Assembly (NCBI GenBank): GCA_032622095.1
Contig: CP136061.1
Span: 125,376,754 to 125,440,753 of the forward strand
Source: Siphonodentalium dalli
Taxonomy: Eukaryota; Mollusca; Scaphopoda; Gadilida; Siphonodentaliidae
DNA length: 64,000 nucleotides
Direction: 5' to 3'
The position numbers and the translations under genes are program-made. Numbering within the stretch: the stretch's first letter is position 1; each line of letters opens with the position of its first letter. This document shows, in pieces, positions 23,055-33,952 of this stretch. The notes beneath the pieces are model-generated. The model saw only the letters and a list, made by a program, of their open reading frames with translations, was not told where the DNA came from and made no database searches.

Positions 23055-23627
23055 TCAATTTGAGAATCGTTTAGACAACAATATAAATTTTTGAACCCTC
23101 AGAAATATATCGATAGTCTCTTTCAGTGATAGTTCGCTGTTTCCATGTAACAGGGTTGCTATGCCTGGTCGGGTTATTAATCCTGCAAAGCACCTATTTC
23201 TTTCAACAGAGAATCTGCGACAATAAAAAAGAAAATGTTCTGCCGTTTCTTCGGCACCACATATGCATAAAGGGCTATCTCTTAAATGATTACTGTGAAG
23301 ATCATGATTTGAATTACTGCATTCCAGTCTTAGTCGACCATTGTATATATGGCTTGCTCTGGTATATGCGAATTCCAGATATCGAGGACGTTCTTTGATA
23401 CCGCTATTCAGAAAAACTTTAAAGTCTGAGAGTGTTTCACAGTTCCTCGCTTCTGGTTTTAATTTGTTCCAAAGATTGATTGATCGTGGAAGGAAGGATT
23501 TCTGATAAGTAACTGAGTTGCAGAAGGGTACTCTAAGGTCATCTGATATCGTGTCATATCCAATTGTACGCGATACTTTATTCGGAACAGCATTGTGTAA
23601 GTAAGGGGGAGTGAGTTTTTTCGTCAT
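23055..23627 (-). pseudogene. Non-LTR ORF2 C-terminal domain
   Basis: The 190-codon frame contains QKSFLPRSINLWNKLKPEA, then CSNSNHDLH and LCICGAEETAEHFLFYC. This Cys/His arrangement is typical of the C-terminal end of Jockey/CR1-like proteins. It ends in a stop at 23055. Confidence 0.85.
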
Positions 23628-23753
23628 TTTAAAATATAGTACAAGTTTAGAATGTTCTCTCCGTTTTGATAATGTGTCCCACCCAACTTCTTTGAGAACT
23701 ATGTTTTTATTACAACTTCTAGTCCAACCGGTTACTAGTCTAGCTGCTTCATA

Positions 23754-24056
23754 TTAAATATCTTCTAAAGAATCGGCTTCTTCGCCTGTACAGTTGTCCC
23801 ATACTGAGGAAGCATATTCCAAGACAGGTCGAATATAGGACAAATAGATTCTTTCTAAAGTTCTTCTGTCAAGGATAAATTTATATTTCCTCAGTATGTA
23901 CATTCTTTTGGTCGCTCGATTTTCAATATCTTCTATATGGTCTTTCCATTTTCCCTGCCGGTTGAATGTCAGACCCAAATGTTTATGTGTTTCCACCTCA
24001 TGTATGCTCTCGTTGACCATGTTTAACACTGGTTGGTGTATGGTATTTGTTTCCAT
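23754..24056 (-). pseudogene. Non-LTR ORF2, segment after the RT palm
   Basis: It includes HKHLGLTFNRQGKWKDHIED and ERIYLSYIRPVLEYASSVWD, hallmark segments that follow the catalytic palm in Jockey/CR1 RTs. A stop or frameshift separates it from the pieces on both sides. Confidence 0.85.
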
Positions 24057-24923
24057 AATACAAGCAAGGATTCTGTTTCCAATGGGTTGAATTGAACTGC
24101 CCAGGTCTTCGACCAGTTGAATATTTTGTGTAGGTCTGAATTTATCACCTCTGCATCAATTATGGGATATTCTATAGCAATATAACGTGATGTATCATCC
24201 GCAAATAAACGTATGTTACATGTATCCGTCGACTATGTCGTTTATATACACGAGAAAGAGAAGAGGGCCGAGTATGGATCTTTAAGGCACTCCTGTTTTA
24301 ACTTCTTTCCATGGAGAATTAATTAGAAATTGTTACTCTTTGGTGTCTATTTTCGAGATAATTTTCCAAGAGTTTTAAAATCATCCCTGTTATACCCATT
24401 CTTTTAAGCTTGAAAATGAGATACCGGTGCCAAACTTTGTCAAACGCCTTGCTTATATCGCAGAATACACCCCTTATTTCTCTCCCGTCATCAAGGGCTG
24501 AGATAATATAATGACAAATATCAATCAATTGGAATACGGTGCTATCATTCGGTGCAAATCCTGACTGTAGGTCGCTTAAAAGCTTATTCGTTCGAAGGTA
24601 TTTCGATATATGATAGAACAGGCATTTTTCAAAAACCTTAGAAAGACTATAAGCAAAGATACTGGTCGATAATTGGATGGATTGCTGGGATCTCCCTTTT
24701 TTTAAATTGGGCATACGTTTGCTTTTTTCCATTCTGATGGAAAGTACGATTTTTCAATGAAAATGTTGAAAGCAAATGCTAGTGGTTTGGCTAGCGATAT
24801 AGAACAATTTTTGTTGGGACTAATACCGTCGTAACCGGCCGTTTTAGATGTTTTGATTGAGTTTAAACTTTCTAGTACACGTTCATAAGTTATTTCAATT
24901 TCGTCTAGGCGTTCATTCGTCAA
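24057..24923 (-). pseudogene. Non-LTR reverse transcriptase palm (frameshifted)
   Basis: Motifs in order are KTSKTAGYDGISP, FPSEWKKANVCPI, NDSTVFQLIDICHYI, VFCDISKAFDKVWH (catalytic Asp), GVPQ.SILGPLLFLVYINDI and LFADDT (about 24191-24210). The catalytic FADD is intact but the frames are broken at about 24720 and 24310 and by internal stops. Confidence 0.87.
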
Positions 24924-25118
24924 CTAATCAAAGATGGTTAACTCTATCTTATCTTCATCGGGTATGGAGGAGATTTTACAAAAGTAATTATTTAATAAAT
25001 CTGCCTTTTCATCTTGTCCGGTTATTACAATCTGGTTTGTTTTCAGAGCTAGTATTGGCTTAGATTCCGGTTTAATGAGGTGGTTTAATGTTTTCCACCA
25101 GAGTGAGGAATCACTGAA
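24924..25118 (-). pseudogene. Non-LTR ORF2 linker, left of the array
   Basis: The frame carries TFSDSSLWWKTLNHLIK, then LNNYFCKISSIPDED, the usual link between endonuclease and RT. The coding sequence stops abruptly at the array and resumes at 28265. Confidence 0.8.
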
Positions 25119-25569
25119 GGTTACACTGGTGTAAATGTTTTCCATAGGCCTCAGTGCTAACGTTTTAGCGTATAGTGTTGGCAATATAAATGTTGGGTCC
25201 AAAATTTTCTTTAAATCTGAAAAATTGACATTTTGGGAAACTTTTTACACAAAAAAATCATGTCTGTCTAGCAGGGAATTCGCCTTTAAATCTTATGTTT
25301 TCGTAACTAGTGTCAGAACCGCATAAAAAAATACAGTCATATTTTAGACCACACCAAAAAATTCAAACTTCACTACAAAGGGTTAATTCCTGTGCCAATG
25401 GTTATTTTACCTATGGGAAATCATAGGGAAGAGGTGTGATGATTTCTTTATGTGAAAAGCACACAAGGCTATTGACCAATCAGGGCCCAGTGTCTATTTT
25501 ATTCTCTCCTATATATTCCTCCCGCATCCGCTAGATGTCACTCGGAACCTTATTTACACCAGTGTAACC
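25119..25569. repeat. E unit 1 (451 bp) with CCAAT and TATA-like motifs
   Basis: Inverted ends are GGTTACACTGGTGTAAA and TTTACACCAGTGTAACC. A CCAAT box (25476-25480, 'gaccaatcag') precedes TATATATT (25510-25517) by about 30 bp, a promoter-like layout. The TATA-like block is kept in unit 2 and lost in unit 3. Confidence 0.75.
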
Positions 25570-26470
25570 TAAAGCGATAGCCCGCTTTTTCGCGGAATAA
25601 TTGTAACTCCCTACATTTCTTCAGAATTGCCCATCAATGGAAAAAATGTGTTCAAAAACAATATCACTTCTGTGGTTCTTTATTTATCACACACAATTCA
25701 ACCCCACCCCCTTTAACAAATTATTCATCAAAAAAGCACAATTTTCCACCACCAGTCATGTTCAGGCCCCATTTTCACTCAGTTTTAGGGGTCTGGTGTT
25801 GCAAACTTGGATCAGCTATGGAAGACTGTACAATATTCTTTCCATGAGAGAACTTCTGGTGATGTGAGGTCATTGAGTCCAGATCTGATCAGCTGAGCAT
25901 CAAGCGCATGACTTTATCAGCACATTGAAGAATAAAATATGACATTTTCAGGTCTGCAAGGGTGATCCAAGATAACTGGATGTGGGTGTATATTGAATTA
26001 GTTGAATAAAGATATGCTCTCTTTGAATTGCTGAAGCATTTTCTTAAATGTGTCCAAGTTTTAGTGCTATTAACCTTCAAATGACCATACCCACCAGTGG
26101 AAATGACACACTTTTATGATATATATCTGTATATCACTGGCTATAAAATCCAAAATACTTGTTAGATTAGGTTCTTATAACAATTGATATATGTGTCGTT
26201 GACATGCTCATGTTATGGGTCATTTGCATTATCATGTGACTATTACCACCTTGAAAAATTTGAAAATACCTTGAAAAATTGGCATTTTTTATGAAAAATC
26301 TTACTATTATTTTGGCTGATGTAAGTGAAAGAAGACATCAGCAGCAAGAATAGCCACACCAAGCATGAGATATTCATTGGACTGAAAGACCAGGCTCTGT
26401 AAAATGCATTAAAATGCTTTAAAGTGACTCCCAGGAATCAAAAATGATAAAAAGCTATTTTTTCCCTTTA

Positions 26471-26921
26471 GGTTACACTGGTGTAAATGTTTTCCATAGG
26501 CCTCAGTGCTAACGTTTTAGCGTATAGTGTTGGCAATATAAATGTTGGGTCCAAAATTTTCTTTAAATCTGAAAAATTGACATTTTGGGAAACTTTTTAC
26601 ACAAAAAAATCATGTCTGTCTAGCAGGGAATTCGCCTTTAAATCTTATGTTTTCGTAACTAGTGTCAGAACCGCATAAAAAAATACAGTCATATTTTAGA
26701 CCACACCAAAAAATTCAAACTTCACTACAAAGGGTTAATTCCTGTGCCAATGGTTATTTTACCTATGGGAAATCATAGGGAAGAGGTGTGATGATTTTTT
26801 TATGTGAAAAGCACACAAGGCTATTGACCAATCAGGGCCCAGTGTCTATTTTATTCTCTCCTATATATTCCTCCCGCATCCGCTAGATGTCACTCGGAAC
26901 CTTATTTACACCAGTGTAACA
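26471..26921. repeat. E unit 2 (451 bp)
   Basis: Almost identical to unit 1. Visible differences include a C-to-T in the 'gatttctttatg' stretch and a changed last base (gtgtaaca). Confidence 0.8.
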
Positions 26922-27822
26922 TAAAGCGATAGCCCGCTTTTTCGCGGAATAATTGTAACTCCCTACATTTCTTCAGAATTGCCCATCAATGGAAAAAATG
27001 TGTTCAAAAACAATATCACTTCTGTGGTTCTTTATTTATCACACACAATTCAACCCCACCCCCTTTAACAAATTATTCATCAAAAAAGCACAATTTTCCA
27101 CCACCAGTCATGTTCAGGCCCCATTTTCACTCAGTTTTAGGGGTCTGGTGTTGCAAACTTGGATCAGCTATGGAAGACTGTACAATATTCTTTCCATGAG
27201 AGAACTTCTGGTGATGTGAGGTCATTGAGTCCAGATCTGATCAGCTGAGCATCAAGCGCATGACTTTATCAGCACATTGAAGAATAAAATATGACATTTT
27301 CAGGTCTGCAAGGGTGATCCAAGATAACTGGATGTGGGTGTATATTGAATTAGTTGAATAAAGATATGCTCTCTTTGAATTGCTGAAGCATTTTCTTAAA
27401 TGTGTCCAAGTTTTAGTGCTATTAACCTTCAAATGACCATACCCACCAGTGGAAATGACACACTTTTATGATATATATCTGTATATCACTGGCTATAAAA
27501 TCCAAAATACTTGTTAGATTAGGTTCTTATAACAATTGATATATGTGTCGTTGACATGCTCATGTTATGGGTCATTTGCATTATCATGTGACTATTACCA
27601 CCTTGAAAAATTTGAAAATACCTTGAAAAATTGGCATTTTTTATGAAAAATCTTACTATTATTTTGGCTGATGTAAGTGAAAGAAGACATCAGCAGCAAG
27701 AATAGCCACACCAAGCATGAGATATTCATTGGACTGAAAGACCAGGCTCTGTAAAATGCATTAAAATGCTTTAAAGTGACTCCCAGGAATCAAAAATGAT
27801 AAAAAGCTATTTTTTCCCTTTA

Positions 27823-28260
27823 GGTTACACTGGTGTAAATGTTTTCCATAGGCCTCAGTGCTAACGTTTTAGCGTATAGTGTTGGCAATATAAATGTTGG
27901 GTCCAAAATTTTCTTTAAATCTGAAAAATTTACATTTTGGGAAACTTTTTACACAAAAAAATCATGTCTGTCTAGCAGGGAATTCGCCTTTAAATCTTAT
28001 GTTTTCGTAACTAGTGTCAGAACCGCATAAAAAAATACAGTCATATTTTAGACCACACCAAAAAATTCAAACTTCACTACAAAGGGTTAATTCCTGTGCC
28101 AATGGTTATTTTACCTATGGGAAATCATAGGGAAGAGGTGTGATGATTTTTTTATGTGAAAAGCACACAAGGCTATTGACCAATCAGGGCCCAGTGTCTA
28201 TTTTATTCTCTCCCGCATCCGCTAGATGTCACTCGGAACCTTATTTACACCAGTGTAACC
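27823..28260. repeat. E unit 3 (438 bp) with a 13-bp deletion
   Basis: It matches units 1 and 2 except for an 'aaatttacatt' change and loss of 13 bp that removes the TATATATT block. The deletion lies between short CTCC repeats. Confidence 0.8.
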
Positions 28261-28264
28261 TGAA

Positions 28265-28562
28265 ACAACTACCTAGTATTGACTGCGTTTTCTCCAGAGA
28301 CTTTTGCTTGGAACGTCTAATTTTTTTTATAATTTCATTTCTTTTCTTTTTATAATTATTCCACGCTTCGACGGTACCTTTATTTTGCCAAATTGTACAA
28401 ACGTTTCCTTTGTCTCATAAGTTTACGTAGTTCACATGTTAACCATTCAGGCTCATTTTGTCGAATTGATACTTGCTTGGTATATATAGGTTCGCGATGT
28501 CTGTTATTTTTTTCGTTAGAGCTTCTGCTATTTCTTCAGATCAAATTGCTGAGAGATCACTC
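28265..28562 (-). pseudogene. Non-LTR ORF2 linker, right of the array
   Basis: Minus-strand codons give KKKRNEIIKKIRRSKQKSLE, then KTQSILGS, a basic stretch typical of the endonuclease-RT linker. They continue across the array into TFSDSSLWW. Confidence 0.7.
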
Positions 28563-29064
28563 TTAAAGGCACGTGAGGCCTTAGTTGTCGAAAATATTCA
28601 TATTTGTTCCAATCACTGTAAACAGAAAAACATTAAAACGCATACAGTTTCGTTCATATATACCATGACCATCGCGTAAACAGCATGTTATCACAAAGAC
28701 CTACTATATTTTACCTAAAGAAGAGCCTGATTGTGTTACAGAAGACAGCACAATGCTACTGGCTAATCACACACAAATGGCATAAACGCTCTTTATTAGT
28801 TCCATATCAGGAATTTACCAACAAAGAACGCTCTTTACGTTTACCATCATAATATAAACAAACACCAGAAAAGTAACTTTTTATGCTGTTGTTTACATAA
28901 CAATGGTCAAACAGATGACAATAACATACTGTTTATGCGATATTTCTTATTTGTATACGGACAAAGTCTGTCTACATTTTGATGTTCTTTCTGTTTGTGG
29001 CGGTTTTTGACGGGTGTAAATATTTTCACAGGATACCCACCGCCAAGGCCAACCGTACCTTTAA
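28563..29064 (+). mobile_element. TTAA-flanked element T1, copy 3
   Basis: TTAA at 28563-28566 and 29061-29064. The ends are AGGCACGTGAGGCC and GGCCAACCGTACCT, very close to copy 1 throughout. It is inserted in the non-LTR element. Confidence 0.88.
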
Positions 29065-29620
29065 AGTCCCACGCATTAAAGGCATTATTCATTGCGGAGT
29101 AATCGGCTCGATTATAATCCCATATCCTTCATTTTTTGATTCCACTCGGCTTCTTAACTTTAAAATTCATACGTAGTAATATTGGACAATGAAACCGAGT
29201 TAAATCTGAAAAGAATGGATCTAAGACTTCATTCAATTCAACAATGTCAGGGTTGTTTGCGAACTATAAGTCTATAAGAGAAGAACTTTATATAAACTAT
29301 GTAGCTTGTTTAATTATTGACGTTAAGCCAAAGCGCTGTTTAATATATTCAATTGGTTTAGTTTCTAATGGTATTTGGTTTGAATTAAAATCCCCAGTAA
29401 GTATTATATGTGGGATATTAGAACGATCGCCCAATGCCATGTCAATATTTGTGTATATTTGTTCCCATGAACTTATTGGTGAATTGGGTGGTCTATAAAA
29501 CGTGCCAAGCAAAAAACTCTGTGTGGAGGTCGATACCTCTAGCCATACGCTCTCTGTCAGGGATTTCGAGGTCACTTACGTCTTTTGATGTAAAATGAAT
29601 CCCTTACATATACAGCAATA
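29065..29620 (-). pseudogene. Non-LTR endonuclease, C-terminal half
   Basis: The frame shows SVWLEVSTSTQSFLLGTFYR, PPNSP, then HIILTGDFNSN and QRFGLTSIIKQAT. These are the GTFYRPP and GDFN motifs of the apurinic-type endonuclease of Jockey/CR1 elements. The N-terminal catalytic half is missing. Stops appear after 29297. Confidence 0.87.
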
Positions 29621-30075
29621 TACGGAGCTTTCTTGAGCCTATATATAGCCAAGCTCGCGATCGACTTCGTGAAACTTTTCCAGCACTTTTGTTCCATGTG
29701 AATATTGGTCCTTGTTTCTATCCCGCTTGAAATCGTGCGACTCTGTCCTTAAACTTTCTATCTTGGATAAATTTCCTTCTGACTCCTGCATCGATGCCTT
29801 GAAATTTCCTATTGCCTACGTAAGAAGAGACCGTAAATCGTCAAACAAACCAGCTTGACTGGCTTTGCAAGTTTCCTCGATCTGAGATTTTATAAAAGCT
29901 TGGATGCGAACAGTCTGTGGTTCCGACATTTTAGCAGGCGACCGACCCTTAAGAGCGCGTTCACTAGAATGACCTGAAAACATTCGGTCCTGCACAGCAC
30001 GGACCAAACAACTCAATTTTTTAACGAGTAATCGCTCAGAAATGTCCGGATAATCAGCCGGATTACTCGACATGC
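29621..30075 (-). pseudogene. Non-LTR ORF1 remnant
   Basis: An 85-codon frame (30073-29816) starts MSSNPADYPDISERLLVKKL. Downstream fragments in shifted frames include ESEGNLSKIESLRTESHDFK and KVLEKFHEV, which look like a coiled-coil ORF1/Gag end. Assignment rests on position and composition, not on a clear zinc knuckle or RRM. Confidence 0.5.
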
Positions 30076-30924
30076 CTGTCGAACAAGCTTTCCATTAACC
30101 TTCATTTGCTGCAATGACATAAATTTTCCTCTATACATCGTAACGCGAAAAATCATATATCTCATGTTTAGCCTTGGTAAAGCTGGTTTAGCTGGACCGC
30201 CGAATTACATTGCTCAGTTGCCAGTTTAAGCTTATAAAAATATCGAAATTGACAAAAACTTATCCCCACACGCTTTATGAGTGTGAGCGCTTCTCGCTTA
30301 TAAATTTCCAATAAAAATATGCTCGCTGTCGTAATTATTGATTTTCGCAATCAGTAAAACGAGACGGTCCGCAATAAGAAATATATTAATTATCTCGACG
30401 ACACAGAGACACTACTGCTAAACAAGTGGTCTGGCTGGACCAGGTTTAAACCAGAGATGACGAATGTGACACTTAGACCTGCGGTCTCAGGTTTAAACCC
30501 ACGATTTAGCTGACTCAGTTTAAACCTAGAGGTTTATGTAGTCCAGGTTTAAACCTGAAATGACGAATCCGACCATCGACCTAGCTGCAGATTTCATCTG
30601 TGGTGATTTTGTCTTGGCATAAGTCAATCCTCTTGATGGTCAGCACATGCCATGTGTTCAACGTGTGTATGGATTTGTTTAACATCATTTGATGATGTTG
30701 TGTTAGCATTAACATGCATAAATTATTACTTCCTCTAGATTTGTTTTGTTGAAACAGATGATGACAATGTTGCTGATCCATTTGCACATGCAGTGTTTGC
30801 TATACCAACAGTTAAATGCGTGACTACATTAATTCCAAGTTATGTGTAAGATGAATGTCTTACACTTGTTCTCGCATGTTATCAGAATGTTCTCTTCCAT
30901 ATACGTTCTCTTCTCTATTCAACA
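30076..30924. other. Non-coding with four GTTTAAAC palindromes
   Basis: AGGTTTAAACC-type palindromes occur near 30444, 30488, 30518 and 30546, each in related context ('agatgacgaatgtgac', 'gaaatgacgaatccgac'). The rest shows nothing recognisable. Confidence 0.5.
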
Positions 30925-31640
30925 TAGTATAGCGCAAATGCGCACACAATCGACCTATAATGTGACATAGGTACATAATTCGATTATTTGATTCTGAAAT
31001 AAGCAGATAATGGACTCATATCCGTTATTTCGTTCAACATATTCTCGCAGAAATATGCATATAATCGACCAATAATGTGAAATGCGATTATTTTATTCTG
31101 AAATAAGCAAATAATGGACTGCTAACCCGTTATTTCGTTTTATAGAGCGGGCCATATTGCAAACACCTGCTAAAGAGCGTAGACGTGAAAAGTGGTGAGT
31201 TGGTTTATTTGTTACAGTGTGCGCACATAACATGCTTAGAATCGCCTCATTTGGGAGACGATAATGTGACTAAAATATTCCCATTTTCAACACATTAAAA
31301 ACTCAAAATAAGGCAATTCTTAGCAGATTATCTACTTAAAATAAGTTCTATTACAAGCAGATAATGTGCTGATTACCAGGAGAACAGGCTCTTTCAGTTT
31401 ATGGTGCGAGCCACAGTGAAAACACATGTGTTAAAGAGCGTACACCTGGAAGTCGTGAGTTGGCTTATTTGTGTCATTGTCCGCACATAATCTGCTTAGA
31501 ATCGTCTCAATATGAGTCGATAATGATCTAAAATGCAATCATTTTCAGCACATTATCGACTCAAAATGATGCGTTTCCATCTACATAAAACGAAGTTCTA
31601 TTATAAGCATATAATGTGCTGATTTTTTTGGAGAACAGGT
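30925..31640 (+). repeat. Dispersed repeat family R1, a cluster of partial and full copies
   Basis: A partial copy (about 30925-31030) is followed by a fuller one (about 31025-31385) and another partial one (about 31385-31640). Each shows 'ataatcgacc', 'cgttatttcgtt', 'gttggtttatttg' or 'cacataatctgcttagaatcg' in the family order. Confidence 0.6.
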
Positions 31641-32754
31641 TGTTCTATTAGTAACAGTGATCTTGAAAAGATACTGTAATTACTACATTAATCAAGATAT
31701 CTCTGGCCTCTCTGGTGGATCTAATCACTGGAAGTGTACCGAAATTTCATAAAATGTTCAAACTGTGCTTTACTCTCTACTTACATGCACATATCACTAG
31801 TTATATATGCCGATGCACAAACTAATTGGTTTTGTCAATTAATTCGTGATTGTATCTTAGTACGACTGTTTACCAACCAATCCAGTAACGACTTGCTCAG
31901 TATGTTTTTATGATTCAGCTCTGATGTGGTATTCTCGGTTGACGTCCAAACATCATAAAATGTCAATTTCATCTTGAACTCGAAATTAAATTAATAAGTT
32001 GCGTGCGAAAACTTGCGATTACAAGTAGATTTTCCAAATATTTTGGATATCATATTTTTAATGAAAAATTTACATTCCCGAACTGGAAAATGTTATAATC
32101 TAATCTCAGTGAGGCAATAGCTAACAATTCAGTCACTATTGAAACACTAAATCACAATAACTACATAATATTATTTATTACTGAAATTTACAATTTATTG
32201 TAAGAAATTATATTATCAGGTTCCGTAACATAAAACAAATTCAATCATGATAGTGAACTATGTGGCTAGTACATGCCCGACTTAAGCGAATACTATCGGT
32301 ATGTAACTAATTTAATTAGTTATTAGTGAATTAATTAATAATTCAAATAATTGTTTTTACCACATCTGACAGTTCCTTACAGCTTCAATTATATTTGCAA
32401 ACCGATTGTAGATTCCTCTTTTATTTTTAGTAAGACATTATTAAGTCATATCTTGTATCTAAAATTCCTGACAATGATAGTATATCGCCGGTCCGGCTAA
32501 AAAACGGGATAATTTCCGACACAAAAATGGTCATAACTTCGGAAATATTTGACTCGGAACAAAAGAAATATATATCATTGTAATTGTGTTTCAAAATATA
32601 TATCTTTATTGAACTTAATTTGTGTCACGTCCCCATATCGAGATACTGCTGTCACAGAGCAGTTTATCTAATTACACACAATTAGCCATATTCACCAGTC
32701 GAGTTTATATTTTGTCCAGGCGGTTTATTATACCGGACAATGTCGTTGCTAGCA
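31641..32754. other. Non-coding AT-rich, no feature recognised
   Basis: It contains TTAATTAATAATT-type runs near 32310-32350 and no supported gene. Confidence 0.45.
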
Positions 32755-33080
32755 TTAAATGGGTACTGTACACAAAATCCGGCCATTTATGGGACCATCT
32801 CCTTTTATACTCAACAGAATATATGCACCTAATGAATGAATTTGAGCCATGGATTAGTGCAACATACACTCGTGTGGTTTGTGAACGATGCAATCATGGT
32901 AATTATAATGAAAATGAGTTGATAAACTCATTTTCATCATAATTACCATGTTGTTTGTTCATAGATTTTATTTTCCACTCATCCATGGCTTAGATTCATT
33001 CATTTGTCTAATATATTCTGTTGAGTATAAAAGGAGATGGTCCCATAAATGGCCGGTTTTCGCGTCCTGTACCCCTTTAA
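32755..33080. mobile_element. 318-bp hairpin element with TTAA flanks
   Basis: TTAA at 32755-32758 and 33077-33080 encloses two arms of about 155 bp that are mirror copies. The left arm includes CCGGCCATTTATGGGACCAT and the right arm includes ATGGTCCCATAAATGGCCGG. The centre is at about 32918-32925 (AACTCATTTTC side mirrored by GAAAATGAGTT). Terminal bases are ATGGGTACTG and, inverted, AGGGGTACAG. It has no coding role, although both strands give similar false peptides. Confidence 0.8.
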
Positions 33081-33136
33081 GAAGAGGTCAGTTTATCCGT
33101 TCAAGGGATTTGATCATATATATACCGGCGATCGTG

Positions 33137-33952
33137 GATGTTGAAATATCACAACCAACAAGGACCACAGATGACGTGGTCGTTATATCTCTACATCACA
33201 ACCTGCAAGGACCAGAGATGACGTGGCCGTTATATCTCTATATCACAACCAGCAAGGACCGCATATGACGTGGCCGTTATACCTCTACATCACAACCAGC
33301 AAGGACCGCATATGACGTGGCCGTTACACCTCTACATCACAACCAGCAATGACCGCATATGACGTGGCCGTTATACCTCTACATCACAACCAGCAAGGAC
33401 CGCATATGACGTGGCCGTTATACCTCTAAATCACAACCAGCAAGGACCGCATATGACGTGGCCGTTATATCTCTATATCACAACCTCCAAGGACCACATA
33501 TGACGTGGCCGTTATATATCTATATCACAACCAGCAAGGACCGCATATGACGTGGCCGTTATACCTATGATCTATATCACAACCAACAACGACCACATAT
33601 GACGTGGCCGTTATACCTCTATATCACAACCAACAAGGACCGCATATGACGTGGCCGTTATACCTCTATATCACAACCAACAAGGACCGCATATGAAGTG
33701 GCCGTGATACCTCTACATCACAACCAGCAAGGACCGCATATGACGTGGCCGTTATACCTCTATATAACAACCAACAAGGACCACATATGACGTGGCCGTT
33801 ATACCTCTATATCACAACCAGCAAGGACCGCAGATGACGTGGCCGTTATATCTCTATATCACAACCTCCAAGGACCACAGATGACGTGGCCGTTATATAT
33901 CTATATCACAACCAGCAAGGACCGCATATGACGTGGCCGTTATATCTCTATT
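33137..33952. repeat. 47-bp minisatellite, about 17 units, with TGACGTGG in nearly every unit
   Basis: The consensus includes TATCACAACCAGCAAGGACC, GCATATGACGTGGCCGTTAT and ACCTCTA. Most units differ at only one to four positions. TGACGTGG is almost invariant, with one TGAAGTGG unit near 33695. The array resumes at 34573 after an insertion. Confidence 0.9.

Larger units (their letters stand above)
25119..28260. mobile_element. Three-copy composite array E-S-E-S-E, period 1352 bp
   Basis: E units (25119-25569, 26471-26921, 27823-28260) begin GGTTACACTGGTGTAAAT and end with its reverse complement. Between them lie two S segments of about 901 bp (25570-26470 and 26922-27822), which start 'taaagcg' and end 'ccctta'-like 'cccttta'. 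The copies differ at only a few sites, so the array is young. The whole array, not each E, is flanked by TGAA (25115-25118 and 28261-28264) within the non-LTR linker. No transposase, RT or other protein is recognisable. Confidence 0.85.
22441..30075 (-). mobile_element. Jockey/CR1-type non-LTR retrotransposon, interrupted and decayed
   Basis: On the minus strand the order is ORF1 remnant (30073 to about 29650), endonuclease (about 29620-29065), linker (28562-28265 and 25118-24924), reverse transcriptase (24923 to about 24057), thumb/connection (24056-23754) and C-terminal domain (23627-23055). Two insertions split it: a T1 TTAA element (28563-29064) in the endonuclease-linker border and the three-unit array (25119-28260) in the linker. 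The ORF1 remnant appears to run straight into the second half of the endonuclease, so the start of ORF2 is deleted. Confidence 0.88.

Noticed and set aside
25105-25118. GAGGAATCACTGAA before the array resembles the start of the DIRS-family fragments (44972, 47350)
   Set aside because: A 13-14 base match is expected by chance in 64 kb, and here the bases are part of the non-LTR coding sequence (SDSS codons).
25637-28030. Identical 63- and 76-codon frames repeated three and two times
   Set aside because: Their identity is explained by the 1352-bp tandem array. The frames are short, start without context and match no family.
32622-33268. 106-codon frames with a shared EYKRRWSHKWP peptide
   Set aside because: The shared peptide arises because the two arms of the 318-bp hairpin are mirror copies.
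33137-33952. CRISPR-like regular array
   Set aside because: Units are continuous 47-bp tandem copies with no unique spacers, and the genome is eukaryotic.
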